From NCBI GenBank assembly GCA_021234155.1, contig JAJEKV010000146.1, positions 620,001 through 684,000 on the forward strand: a stretch of DNA of 64,000 nt. Reading direction: 5' to 3'. The notes below the pieces were generated by a model. It was not told where the DNA came from. It made no database searches and saw nothing but the letters and a program-made list of their open reading frames with translations. Positions 43,962-55,719 of the stretch are shown in pieces. Positions within the stretch are counted from its first letter, which is position 1, and every line of letters begins with the position of its first letter. A program made the position numbers and the translations under genes. Source of the stretch: Isoetes taiwanensis (Eukaryota > Streptophyta > Lycopodiopsida > Isoetales > Isoetaceae).

Positions 43962-45567
43962 TGTGACGCTCCCTACAAAATATACGGCGCCCGGCCGTAC
44001 ACTTCGCAGGAAATCCCCCATTCGGTCTTCCGACTGCACAGGGCCTCCATCTATCCCGCACTCCAGGGTACCCCTAGTGCGGGAAGGGGACACGAAGGTG
44101 TCTTGCGCGCCCTTCCCCTATGGGCTCCTATCATAACGGAAGCATAAACAACGTCAGAACTAGCAGTAACAATACATCGAACTACCTCGAAGGGTAGCAC
44201 ATCCATACATCCATAGATACAATAGAGATATACACATGTCGTAAAATATGGGAGCTCCTACCCAAGGCTTGGACTCATGGGGAAGTGGACTGACAGCTAG
44301 GCTTCACGATAGAGCAGACCGAGTCATAATAATGGCGGGGCTGGCTTGAGACAATGGCTAGGGTTGACCACTCCATCCGCCCCTCCTGTGCATACTTTGC
44401 AGATGGGCTAGATCAGGCTCTGGCATGACTCTAGCCTTCCAGATATGCAATCTCATGGTATCACCCATCGAGACTACTCCAGGTTACATCTCCCCGGTCC
44501 GTCGAGGCAGGAAGGGTTGCATCTCCCCTTCCCGGGGTCTAGAGGTTCTACGGGCGGCTAGAGAATCGTGGCGACACACGATTCTTCCCCGACTTAACCC
44601 CCCAAAATAAGAGCCAGGCCGTCACCTGCAGCTCTTGAGGGGCAGGGCAACACCATTGCCCCAGGAGGTGTCGGACCCATGCCCGACCCACACGAAGTGA
44701 CCGGCCATAAGCCTAGTCCACTCTCAGTAGCCACGCTCAGCAGGGACCCTCCCTCCGCATCTCCTCTAGCCCCGTTGTGTAGTGCTGAGTCACATCATAG
44801 CCCCCGAAGCCCGGTGGGTTCCTATGCACATGCCACAATATAATAGGAACTAAAGGGTCTAACTAGGAGCATCACTAAGTAAGGCTACTAGGTCTCTACC
44901 CCCCTTCCCAATACAAGAGAAGTAAACATGATCAACCATCATCACATAACTGCATAATCATGATAATCATCATAATAACATCTAACCTAATCATACATAT
45001 CTAACTTACAGTTAGGGTTCCTTGATTAGGGTTCAATATGTTGAATAAGGGTTCTAGGATGGCTCTACTCTAGATACTAAATACTAACTCATCTGGAGTG
45101 CTAACTTCCAGATGAACTGCTAAGAGCACCACTCCAAATACCTGCTCTCGAAGCGCTCCCTCCTATTCCTGGCGTCTCCATGATCCTCGAAGTGGTCGAA
45201 GTAGCGCTCACTCCAAGATCGTGCACGCACTCTGGGGGTTGTTGCACTAGGCTATGCCACAGCAAACGACGCTCGAAACGGAGTTTCGAGTGCGAAGAAG
45301 GTTCCCAAGGTGTTTGGGCCAGGAAAAAGAGGTCTAGGGTTAGGGTTTAGGTTAATATAGGTTAGGGTCCAGATGGGATGATACGTGGCTCCACGTGGCT
45401 CCAATGGAACATGGCCATGTGGCGGTTGCCCAATAGAATAAAGCCATGTGGACAATGGGCCTTATCCTAAGGTTATCTAAGTTATATACTTAACTTAAAG
45501 TAGACTTGTATAGAGACGGACAGGGAAATATATGTATTTATAGCGTATATTTTCCTGGAACGTCACA
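43962..45567 (-). repeat. 1,606-bp LTR, minus orientation
   Basis: On the minus strand the LTR begins TGTGACGTTCCAGG at 45,567 and ends AGCGTCACA at 43,962, so both ends carry the inverted TGTGACG/CGTCACA. A Met-tRNA primer site follows one base later. A TATA-like TATAAATACATATA lies about 20-40 bp from its 5' end. It is inserted in a Copia RT fragment (45,575-45,735). No partner LTR is present in the window, so the element is truncated or extends through a rearranged 3' end. Confidence 0.8.
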
Positions 45568-45574
45568 TTGAGCC

Positions 45575-45745
45575 TGCTACATATAAATCTCTTCATCTAG
45601 ATTAGCATTCATGAAGGTAGTGTTAACATCCATATGATGAATTTCAAGGTCAAACGCATTTGCAAATGCAAGAAGAATTTGTAAACTAGTTAATTTCACA
45701 ATTGGAGAGAATGTTTTTACATAATCTACACCCTTTCCTAGAGGG
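45575..45745 (-). pseudogene. Copia reverse transcriptase fragment
   Basis: The minus strand reads GKGVDYVKTFSPIVKLTSLQ, LLAFANAFDLEIHHMDVNTT and FMNANLDEEIYM: the Copia RT block containing the first catalytic Asp. It is cut on one side by the 1.6-kb LTR and on the other at about 45,745. It is only the insertion target. Confidence 0.9.
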
Positions 45746-46026
45746 GTCTGATCCATCCCTATGCGACATCTTTGATCACATCATGTGGACACTACCCTGT
45801 GGTGTGCCAGAGGTAACTGCTGAGGACGTCCGGGCAGAAGGCATGGCAACAGTGCTTGATGTTGATTCAGAATGGTTCCGAATTAGAATGTCATTTTTAG
45901 GCCATTGTAAGGCCCCATTGTAACTTATGATCCATTTGAAACATGCAAATGAATTGAATTAAACCATTGAAGCAAAGGAGATAAATGGACCATTAAAAAT
46001 TACCTTGTACATTGTACAAAAAAAAT

Positions 46027-46525
46027 AATCCCGTCCGCCTGCTGGTGATCCCGGAGGTGGGGATCACCAAACGTGATAACCATCGTCCGGGATCACCAGC
46101 AGCGGACGGGATTAAATTGATAACCCTAGAACCATTGTACCTTTGGGGAAAAAAAATTAAAAAATAATCCCGTCCGCCTGCTGGTGATCCCGGAGGTGGG
46201 GATCACCACACGTGATCCCATCCTCCGGGATCGCTAAAGCAGCGGACGGATTAAATTGATAACCCTAGAACCATTGTACCTTGGGGAAAAAAAAATTAAA
46301 AATAATCCGTTCGCTGCTTGGTGATCCAGGAGGTGGGGATCACCACACGTGATCCCATCCTCCGGATCGCCCAGAAAGGAGCGGGATTAAATTGATAACC
46401 CTAGAACCATTGTACCTTGGGGAAAAAAAAAATTAAAAATAATCCGTCGTTGTTTGGTGATCCCGGAGGTGGGGATCACAACACGTGATCCCATCCTCCG
46501 GGATCACCAGCAGGCGGACGGGATT
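46027..46525. repeat. Four hairpin units of a 138-bp tandem repeat
   Basis: Units at 46,027-46,113, 46,166-46,252, 46,304-46,388 and 46,441-46,525 each begin AATCC(CGTCCGC), contain GGTGATCCCGGAGGTGGGGA, and close with the complements CCGGGATCACC and GCGGACGGGATT, so the whole 87-bp unit folds back on itself. A constant linker (AAATTGATAACCCTAGAACC then an A-rich run) separates them. The period is 137-139 bp. Confidence 0.95.
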
Positions 46526-46699
46526 AAAATGATAACCTTGGAACCATTGTACCTTGGGGAAAACATTTACCATTACATAACATTTACCATTTACCATTAC
46601 CTTAGAACATTTAAACATTACATTTAGTGATATGCATTGAAAGATTGAGAAATAAAAGTCATGTCCTAATTCTAAGAGTCATGTTTCAGGTCCCGAAAT

Positions 46700-49400
46700 T
46701 TGGGAATCATGGTGCCTTGCATGAAGCCTCCATCTGAAGTTCCTTCCAACTCTTCCTTGCTTTCTTCACCTTATGTTTTCCAAGTTCTATAACAGGCTTC
46801 AGCCGTGACAAGCTAGTACCACAATTCACCTCCAAGGTAAGTTCAGGTAGACTTGATATATTAGTGCTCGTGCCAACTATGTCATCCATCTTCTCAAGTC
46901 TAAAGTCAAGCTGCCTCATGAGAGAATCAGTTGCAACTAAAATGTTGGGATCTTTTTGAGCCCTAGACATCACTCTAGCAATTACCGCCTCCAAGGAGGC
47001 CTGAGTCTTGTTCAAGTCCACTTGACTGCTTGTTTGCAAGGGAGACTCTTCCCCTAGGCGTACTACCTCAAGCACCTCCGATCCCTGGTCTCCACAACTC
47101 TCTTTCACGGCCAGATTGCTTGTGTGGTCCATGCCCCACCTATTGTCCCATATTGGGAACCCAACACCTGTAAGAGATCTTGATCCCTGTAATTGCCAAG
47201 CATTTGCATAACTTTCACCTGATGCTTACATAGATTACCCTTGGCTCCCCAAGGGCAATCTTCTTGTGTGCTCCAGCAACAAAGTACGGGCCCTGTCCAA
47301 GAGTGCGCTCGGGTTTGCACTTCAGCCTCGCCCTCCTCGAAGTTGGTAATTGTGACTTGTTCGTCGGCAATTCTCGGCGCCTCTAATTAAGACTCTACTA
47401 TTTGTTCCCTCGTGAGGTGTTCACTACAAATCCATGTTCCTTCATAGACCTAGAACATAGCTATATATCAATCATTTGCAAGGTAAATTTGCAAGGTAAA
47501 TAGTGATATGTAAATGTTACCTCATATAAGCCATGTGTGTCTCCACAGAGCAACCAGTCAATTCTCCTGCCTCGAAGTGCACGTTTACATATGCCTAGGC
47601 GCAACTTAAGGGCAGCATGCCATGCCTCTATGGCAGCATTGGTCTCTTGATTGGAGTGCATGTACATTCTTGTAGCCAATACCCATTCACAAATGTTCTT
47701 AGTCCACTCCTTACTCATGTAGGCCGACAATTTAGGGTATTGAGGATACTTCCTCACCAACTCTTCCAATCTCTTGATAGCCTCTTTCCTAACAGCTTTC
47801 CTGTACTCATGACCATACTCATTGTCCCCTACAGGACCCTCTGTCTTGTACATTATATTCCCTAGCTCCTTGAACATTTCATTTCTATGCACCTTACTCC
47901 TTACATTTTTGCTTAGCCACTTAATCCAGGCTCTTCTCACATGCCAAATGCATATTTGCACAGGCACGTTTGGGAAAACCTACAAGTGTTAGTGTTAGAA
48001 AGTATGCAACAAAGTATAACTTGGGGAAAAATTGCCAGGCATCACTTACATTTTTTACCGCCTTGATTTCAGCATCAGCATCGTCAGTTATGATGCAAGA
48101 AGGTGCCAGTCCGGATCATCATGACATAATGAATCCTTTAGTGCTTTCAACCACTTAGTTATAGCCCTACTTTTTTGAGAATTGGTTATGACATATGCCA
48201 ATGGCATGCCATTGCAATGGTCATCGAAGGCAATGAGTGTAAAAAGATAGTACCTGCATAATTGAAACCAATAGCTGTCATTGCATCTTGAATTTTAAAC
48301 CAATAGATGTCATTGCATGATTGAAACCAGTTGCTATAGCCATTTTAAATGGACTATGGAAAAGATCTAGAATGGAAATGAACTCTTAGAGTGTATCTCT
48401 TGTCATTAGTTTTGAAGGTTGCATCCATGCAAATGGCCCTATTCTTTCCAAACTTCAGCATTGCCTCTCTTTGGATTGGAGTCATCACTCCCAATTGGAA
48501 CGTGTCACCATGTTCATACAAGAACACTGACTCTAGATGTCTAGTGGGAAGGTCTTCATGTAGCTTCCAAGTGTTTCTAACAACACTCTTCTCAATGTTG
48601 TAAACATCCCGGATCTTCAGCATGTCATCCCTACACAAACTATCCTTGCCATGCACATCTACTTTAAATCTCCACCTCTCCTCGTGCATGTTCATAACAC
48701 TTCGTGGGGTGTGCCAATGCACGAGCTTTTCTCTAACCCATTCCCTCAATTCCTGTGAGATCCACGGTGCTAGCTTGAATCGATACTTTTCTACGCCAAC
48801 AAATTTACCATGGCAAGGCTCACCTTGGAGATTTCTATGCTCAAACCCATAATAAGTAACTTGAGAGCATTCTGGGAGAAGGTAGAGTTGCCTAATGGTA
48901 AAATGGCATTGGCAGCCCCTACGCACACTCTCACCCCTCTCAACTCTTTTCCTGCGTGTGCCAGGTTGACGTGGTCCATCAGCAACCACGTGAGTGTTCA
49001 AAGTCTTGTCCTGGGGACCATATGTGCACCAGTACCTAGTGCATGTACATCTAAGAATTAAATATACTTCTGCTACAATGTTTTCTACTACAGAAACAAC
49101 AACAACAACAGTAAACTAGAGGATAGGGTTTTTTAAATACATACCTTTTCATAGTCAAATAAGAATCCCTGGTTGGCCTCTTTAGCACCCTCTCGGGATT
49201 GGAACTCCTTAAGTAGAAGCTGCACGGTGCCACACAATTTCTTTGCTCTCCAAGAATGAAGTCTTCAACCCGGTTTGTTGGGAGGTAGCAGGTCCACACA
49301 AGCATTTCTCCACCTCCCACGCACATGGTGCTCTTTCCGAAACCCGGTGTAGGTTGTTTGGGTCGAAAAATGCCATTAGGGGTGACTCCACATGTATTTC
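46700..49400 (-). pseudogene. MULE transposase gene with SWIM zinc finger
   Basis: A spliced minus-strand gene. An N-terminal segment around 49,326-49,145 (MCVGGGEMLVWTCY...) has a good donor after YLTMKR. The main exon runs from 49,050 to about 48,362 (RYWCTYGPQDKTLNTHV, GCQCHFTI, KSVVRNTWKLHEDLP) and ends with the first catalytic Asp in ICMDATFKTND. The next (about 48,250-48,045) has FTLIAFDDHCNGMPLAYVIT and, after a one-base frameshift near 48,105, the second Asp (IITDDADAEIKAV). Then VPVQICIWHVRRAWIKWLSK (from about 47,980) leads to the third acidic residue in TNAAIEAWHAALK. A SWIM finger (CPWGAKGNLCKHQVKV) is near 47,240, then a C-terminal tail to 46,707. It cuts and inserts element DNA in the nucleus. 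One clear frameshift makes this copy probably inactive. Confidence 0.85.
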
Positions 49401-49590
49401 AAAGACGTTGGGAATGGCGAGAAAGGGAGCTCGGATATCGTTTCTTACCTCCTAAAAATAATCTTAAGCGGATAAATACTGCGGCTATCTTCTCCTCCGA
49501 CCCCCAAACATCCATAGCTGCAAGGGGCCGCTTCGAACATCCGTCTGTGCATATGCAGCAGCGCAGAGAAATTCTGGAAGACAAATGTGG

Positions 49591-50340
49591 GATCCCGGAG
49601 GGTGGTTTCTGACGTCCCAGGTGTCCAGATCGGGATGGTTGGTCCGTGCATGGGCTGACATGTTCAAAACCGCCGCGACGATCATTCCACGCCATTGCCA
49701 CCGCCGATTTTCATGCAAATCGCACGTGGGGATCCCGGAGGAAGGAATCACGACCGGAGGTGCTGATCCCGGAGGCGGGGATAACGAGGCGGATATCGGA
49801 TCGCCGATATCGGCCCCACGGTGGTGATCCCGGAGGCCGGGATAACGCGGCCGATATCGGTCCGCCGATGTCGGCCTTCGGTGGGTGATCCCGGAGGAAG
49901 GAATCACGACCGGGCGGCAGTCGGCGGATCCCGAGGCCGGGATTTCCCGTCCCCGATGTCCGGCCGATGTCGGGCCATGGTGGTGATCCCGAGGCCGGAT
50001 CGTGGCGATATCTCGGGTAGCCGATATCGGCCACGCGATGGCGATCCCGGAGGAGGGGATCACACCCACGGCTGATATCGGGGCGCGGTTATCGGCCAGG
50101 GCATGGGGATCCCGGAGGGCGGGTTCACGCGTTGGTGATTCCGGAGGGCGGGATCAGGTGTTAGTGATACCGGAGGCGGGGAACACCACGGATGGCCCGG
50201 ATGTGCCGCGTGGGCGGACGGCCCAGATTTATGCAGGACCCCTCACGTGTGTCAGTACGGTGAAACGGGGTCCTGAAACGGATTCCGTCGAGCCCTGGCG
50301 GTGATACCGGAGACGGTTTTTTTTACCTCCGGATCCCCGA
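49591..50340. repeat. Array of GATCCCGGAGG motifs, 5' flank of MULE
   Basis: At least ten copies of GAT(C/A/T)CCGGAGG, most followed by a GGGGATCAC- or GGGAT-type half, start near 49,591, 49,731, 49,765, 49,826, 49,887, 50,044, 50,107, 50,138, 50,167 and 50,303. Interspersed CCGATATCGG and CCGGCCGATGTCGG palindromes are specific to this side. The motif is the same as in the hairpins at 46.0-46.5 kb. Overlapping open frames here are repeat artefacts. Confidence 0.9.
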
Positions 50341-50484
50341 AACCAGGGTAAGACTATCCTGAGCCACATGTGACCTCTAAAAAAAGGAAAACGTTCGTGT
50401 TAATAATTAGGGAAGAATCCCTTGTTGCCGGCTACATGTGACTGGACCCTTACGGCGGGTTCTAAATTCGAACACTGGAGCTGA

Positions 50485-53400
50485 ATGGCACTGCTATCTT
50501 TCGCGCCTTCTCCAATACCATCAAACTTGGCGAGACATCGAACCCAAAATTATGCGCGCCTCAAGCCCAGTTGCTGCTGCAATTGTGGCAGAAGGAAGCT
50601 AATTGGGCTCATTGGATCTACCTTTGCTGGTGGCTTTGGGGGTGTATCCGGCCAAGCAGTTCCTCTGAAGAAGCCGGAGTACTTGGTAAGCTATAACATT
50701 TCCATGCTCTCGAAGGACAAGAATTGTTCAGAATATCTTTCAAGCATGCCCAAATTCAGTTTGCTGATGTTGAACTAGGAAGACCTTTTGATCATCCCAT
50801 ACGGCACTTTTTTCCTGAGCATTAAGACAACTTAAACACAAGTTACCAGATATTTGTGTAAATTATTCTCACCAGCAAGTAATATGGATTTGAAAGCAAC
50901 TGTGGTGAACTAGGAATGCATCCTCAATTACTTGAAAACTTCCTAGTTTATTTGCCTCGTTCTGTTCTCCATTTCGATCAAATGAACATCTTTGGTTGAT
51001 TTCAAGTTAGTGGAGAAGTCCAGTTTCATGTTTAGACTTTCTGCACGCCAAAATGATTAAATTTCAAGTGCTCTTGCATTTTTGCTTGGGAATATTAACT
51101 TTTACATAGGATGGTTTTTACATAGGATGTTTTGAATGCTGTGCATCCATCAAGACCTGGTTGGTACGAGGAGCTATATGCACAAGCCCTGGTTCAAGGA
51201 ATGCGTTCTTACGAGAACCAGGTGATCTCTCTCATTGTTGAAATCCTGTGTATATATTTTTTCCTCGTTGCACGTCTTTCTGTAGTTAAAACCTACTCAG
51301 TTATGCTAATACTTCTGATATACATCGAAGATCACATGATATGGAACCTTTTAACTAATTGGGCCAGGTTTAAGTCTTTTCTTGAGTGTATAAACCAGGT
51401 GATCTCTCTCATTACTGAAATCCTGTTTATATATTTTTTCCTCGTTGCATGTCTTTCTGTAGTTAAAACCTACTCAGTTCTGCTCATACTTCTGATATAC
51501 ATCGAAGATCACATGATAAAAAACCTTCTAACTAGTCTGGCAATGGAGTTATGCCGCTTCAATAACTGTAGGTATAGTTAATTTCTGGTATATGTGGACC
51601 AGGTTTAAGTCTTTTCTTGAGTGTATATAAACCCTGAAAGAATTTTCTTCGTTACTAGTGGCATGCATGTCTTATCCTGAGACTGAGTTTTTGAAGTAGG
51701 GATATGGTATTCTGGAAGTTTATGGGAACGTTGTACACGTAAAACTTGTAATCATCTCTGCTAAATTGCATTTGCTCACACCTACAGATGGGATTCGTGA
51801 TGTAATTGCTCGGCCTCTCTTGCCATACATTGCGGGATAGATAAAAGCTCCCTAGGTCATGTCAAACCAACTAATTTCTTAGAGGGGTAAAGTGATGGTG
51901 AACTGGAGTCATATTGCAAGTAGATTAGCAGTGCAGAATATTCGTTAGTATAACGGATGATAATCTGAATTTTACTCAGCAGGAAGTTAATCAGCTTATA
52001 CGCCATGACTTGGAGTGTCCTTATGTTTCAAATACATGGGTAAATCCTGTCAAAGATCTACCTGCTAAAAAGAAATTCTATAAGGGTAACTTCCTAAATA
52101 TATCAGCAGATGGTTTCATCGTAAGGCCTGGATATTTGGATATTGATCTGCCGAATAAAGTGAGATACTCTATGGGGCAGTTTAGAGTGTCATCTCACCA
52201 CTAAGGTTGGGAGGGCGGAAAAATTTGTCGTGAAGATCGGAAATGCCCAATATGCGATCTAAACATGGTTGAGTCAGAACAACATTTTATTTTTACCTGC
52301 CCAACCTACTACATCATTAGAGGCAGATATCATTGTCTTTTTAGAGACCCCACATCTCTACGACAGCTGGTAGAATATTACGATCAGAAATGTGTATCTC
52401 ACTTTGTATATGAACTATCCCTAGAAAGAAGAAATATTCTGAAACAAAGGAATCCAACGGGTCTGAAGCAAACAGAAATAACTAATATCTTTTCATCTGA
52501 GTTAAACGATGATAAGATGATATTGGACGTATCACAGAAGAGGAAGTATCCTGACCCTAAAGTGACTTTGGCACTGTTTAAGAAGATAAAACGATCAGCA
52601 GTCATGAACCATAAAAGGTCTTTCCAGAAGAGGCCGAGCATCAAGCATCAAAGCAAACCAAGAGAGGGTATTATGAATTACTTTGCAGCACACAGGAACG
52701 AATGGGCTATCAGCATCAAACCCTACCTGAGCAGATTCTTAGATTTTCATGTTAACTTAATATTTTGTTTGTATATTTTAAATAACAGGAGGGTTTTCCT
52801 CTTGGGGGTCTTGAATTCTGTATGTGTTATGGTCTCATAGACCCTTCGGGTCTTACGTAGACGTTAATAATTCCTTTTTCCTTCTTTCCTTCTTTCCTTC
52901 CTTCTTTGACAATAGCAGCATTTTCCTCGGGATCAATCAATTTTCTATTATGATATCAGAAATTGCTTAGGAGAATCAAGGAAAGGACAAAACGAGATCA
53001 AGCGTTGCCCTCGGGATCAATCAATTTCTATTATGATATCAGAAATTGCTTAGGAGAATCAAGAAAAGGACAAAATGAGATCAAGCGTTGCACACTGTTA
53101 ATCTAACATGCATGTTTGCTTATATTTGACTACTTTGATAACGTGTACCTTGCTAGTGATATTATCTCCTCTGAAATAGTAGAAAACAGAAAGAGGAGTA
53201 GATTAAGAGGAGTGGCATGCCTAGCTGCTCTTAGAACAGTAATAGCATTGGCAACCATGAAGGGATGACACACATAAGCTAAGAATGGTTTAAAGCATTT
53301 TTTTGTAGTAAAGATGTGTCTAATCCATTCTTTTCAGATAATGAATTTTAAAATGCTCATATTTTTGTTGCAGTCGCACAGGCTGACAACCTCATTGTTT

Positions 53401-55184
53401 AAAAAAGATGGCAGAGTATAAGATTCGACTCTTTAATCAGCTAGATCATGATGCTCAAACAATTTTAGAGCTAGGTATTGGTACTGGGGCAAACCTCAAA
53501 TACTACTATAATAGCAGACCTGGGATCAAGATAATTGGAGTTGACCCTAACACCCATATGGAAAAATACTGTAGAGCAGCAGCAGCTGCATCTGGCATCC
53601 CTGAGGCAAACTTCAAATTTGTCCATGCGGTAAGAAATTAATTAGTAGGTGTCTTAGTTGGCAGCTAATTTTTTCTTGTCTTCACCATGCAGGTGGGTGA
53701 GAGCTTACCAGTAGCTAGTTCAAGTGTGGATGCTGTAGTTGGGACACTGGTTATGTGTTCAGTGAAAGATATCGGGACTACATTACATGGTATGCCCATA
53801 CAAAGTGAACCCCTTCCTAACTAAAGAGGTCACTAAATTCATTTGACATCTTACTATTCTTGCAAGCACTATACTAAGTAGTGTAACTTCTGCTGCTAGT
53901 GCTAAATGGGCTAACAGCAGTGTCCCTAACAACATGGCATGCAAGCCATGTTCTTATGATTCTGAAGATATACCAATCTGCTGATGCTTCTTGAATTTTT
54001 GACACTTAGGTTCCTCCATTCTTTATAAGAGTTCAAATAATGTGAGGAGGGCTCTTAGAATTTCAAGCTCCCTCGACATAAAGTGATGTGAATGATGCCA
54101 TGTGTCCAAACAGAGAAGGTCCATGTAACATAGACTAAGTGTCAAAAATAGAGAGCAGAGGGTGGTCAGAGAGATGCATGTATATTCAAATACCTTCCAT
54201 TTTTAGAGTGAAGAATTTTGAGACACTTCCCTATTTCTAGATCTCATATCATCAATAAATGTTAGGAAACAGCAAATTTTGTCTTCGACCACAAAAAGCA
54301 GACATCAACCGTTTGTTGCTACTGAAACCTAAGCTAATTGGCCATTTTCTTTATGCTTTTGATATGCATTTCGTTACTGATCAAATTGATCAGGGCAAAG
54401 CTCATTTGGATCAACATGATTAACAACTATCTAGACAATTTATGTGTACATTATTGCGCACTCTTTCTATAGCGTGAGATCTTTCATGCACTGCGTGCTC
54501 TATCCCCATAACTAACAGAGGGCTCTATGCCAGAAACTAGAAATGTCAATTTCAAAGGCAACTGAATATTAGTATTGAGTATTCTTGCCTAACAGAAAGG
54601 ATCCTCCTTTAGCATTCCCTGATCTAGCGACCTCTCTTGCAACTAAATTTCCAGACTCCTTCCCTCTCCTGGGCTTGGTCATTAGCACCACCATAATCTT
54701 TCATCGAAGATGGGCAAGGCTGGGATTGCCATTTTCGTCTGGATTGGCTCCTACTTCGTTCACAGGATGGCAATTTTCTAATCTTCCTGTAGATGCTGAA
54801 TTTTGCATATGAAACGAAATGCTGAGATATAGAGATTTCTATTGCAGAAATACAAAGAGTCTTGAAGCCCAAAGGGACCTTCTTCTTCATTGAACATGTC
54901 GCTGCAAAAGGTTTTACACTGCTCTTTTCTTTTTGCCTCTATACCTCTATAAGTTATGCCTAACGTTGATCCCTGGGGCTTTAAATGTAGAAGGATCTGC
55001 ATTGAGATTCTGGCAAGATTTACTAGACCCTGTCCAACAACTTGTTTCCGACGGGTGCCATTTGACACGAGATACTTTGACATATATAAACAATGCTGGA
55101 TTTTTAGATCTTGATGTTCTTGAAGTCAACGTTGAAGGAGTTTCTTTGTTATCTCCTCACATCATTGGGTCCGCCCAGGTTTAG
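50485..55184 (+). CDS. SAM-dependent methyltransferase (METTL7-like)
   Basis: An intact six-exon host gene: 50,485-50,685; 51,126-51,221; 53,408-53,629; 53,693-53,789; 54,848-54,910; 54,991-55,184. Junctions are GT-AG and phases agree, giving 290 residues. The first ~60 residues (MALLSFAPSPIPSNLA..., Ser/Arg-rich with a Cys pair) look like an organelle-targeting presequence. HPSRPGWYEELYAQAL precedes the class I Rossmann fold. Motif I is ILELGIGTGANLKYY, followed by the acidic ribose-binding IIGVDPN; SVDAVVGTLVMCSVKD and VLKPKGTFFFIEHVAA are later core strands, and DPVQQLVSDGCHLTRDT is diagnostic of the METTL7/UbiE-like plant group. The substrate is unknown. Exon 3 starts at 53,408 by comparison with the family; its acceptor (TTTAAAAAAG) is weak. 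Intron 2 (2.2 kb) holds a tandem duplication and LINE debris. A MULE array ends 150 bp upstream. Confidence 0.92.
51216..51560 (+). repeat. 177-bp tandem duplication copying a splice donor
   Basis: From AACCAGGTGATCTCTCTCAT (51,216) the sequence repeats 177 bp later (51,393), through TTTTTTCCTCGTTGCA and GATATACATCGAAGATCACA, with scattered differences. The first copy starts at the last bases of exon 2, so the donor CAG/GTGATC is present twice (51,221/51,222 and 51,398/51,399). A third partial piece (CCAGGTTTAAGTCTTTTCTT) follows at 51,598. Confidence 0.9.
51970..52860 (+). pseudogene. LINE C-terminal fragment in intron 2
   Basis: Frames from about 52,010 read the post-RT part of a non-LTR element: a stretch with GFIVRPGYLDIDLPNKVRYS, then after a stop the zinc-finger-like KCPICDLNMVESEQHFIFTC and PTYYIIRGRYHCLF, the usual end of these proteins. 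The last codons (NNRRVFLLGVLNSVCVMVS) run into CCTTCGGGTCTTACGTAGAC, a common 3' end. No long A-tail is visible. Confidence 0.75.
52926..53092 (+). repeat. 83-bp tandem duplication
   Basis: CCTCGGGATCAATCAATTTT through AAGGACAAAA(C/T)GAGATCAAGCGTTG occurs twice in direct succession with two or three differences. A TTCC/TTTC microsatellite (52,873-52,907) lies just before it. Confidence 0.9.
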
Positions 55185-55715
55185 TGTGATGCAAAAATAT
55201 GTTCTGACAAGGTTGAGAAATAACCAATTTATTTTGGTGCTTGCTCATCATGCCAGTCTTGATGACTGGTGATGTGATAACCTTGATCAAGGGTCTATTG
55301 TTAATATATGGTCTCTGCATACGCTCCTCTATCCATCGTTAAAAGGCAATAAAAGCTGAAACAATCTAGATACCAGACACACAGATGCAAACGCAAGGAA
55401 GAAGCAAGAACCAGATACCACGTATATGGGTGCATCCCCTTATATTGATCATACAATCTTCACGTAGATGCATCATTAATGCCTAACTAACTTCTGCTAC
55501 TAACAGCTATCTTCCATTATAAGCAGAATTAAAGTTGTTAGTTCAACGTGCCGCCTTTTCTGTTATAATTTGAAATCTACTCCTAAAGTACTTCTATGTA
55601 CAATAAACTTCTCCTTGATTAGAAGTTTAGTTCACTACTTTCTCCCGTGTGAAATGATGATGAATGGAGATTTGATCTTCAATGATGCACTAGATTTTCA
55701 GTCAAAGCTATGCTG
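55185..55715. other. 3' flank of methyltransferase, no gene
   Basis: Untranslated or intergenic sequence. No further exon or element was recognised. Confidence 0.5.
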
Positions 55716-55719
55716 CTCC

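Larger units (their letters stand above)
46027..50340 (-). mobile_element. Mutator-like element with palindromic flanks
   Basis: A single MULE transposase gene (about 49,400-46,700, minus) is flanked on its 3' side by four hairpin units (46,027-46,525) and on its 5' side by an array (49,591-50,340). Both arrays are built around the same motif, GATCCCGGAGG with GGGGATCAC. The exact termini and 9-bp target duplication were not identified, so the limits given are the array edges. It ends about 150 bp upstream of the methyltransferase start codon. Confidence 0.7.

Noticed and set aside
49399-50304. Overlapping 80-194-codon frames on both strands
   Set aside because: They translate the GATCCCGGAGG array (PEAGIT/RDHHRG-type repeats) and change frame freely with it.
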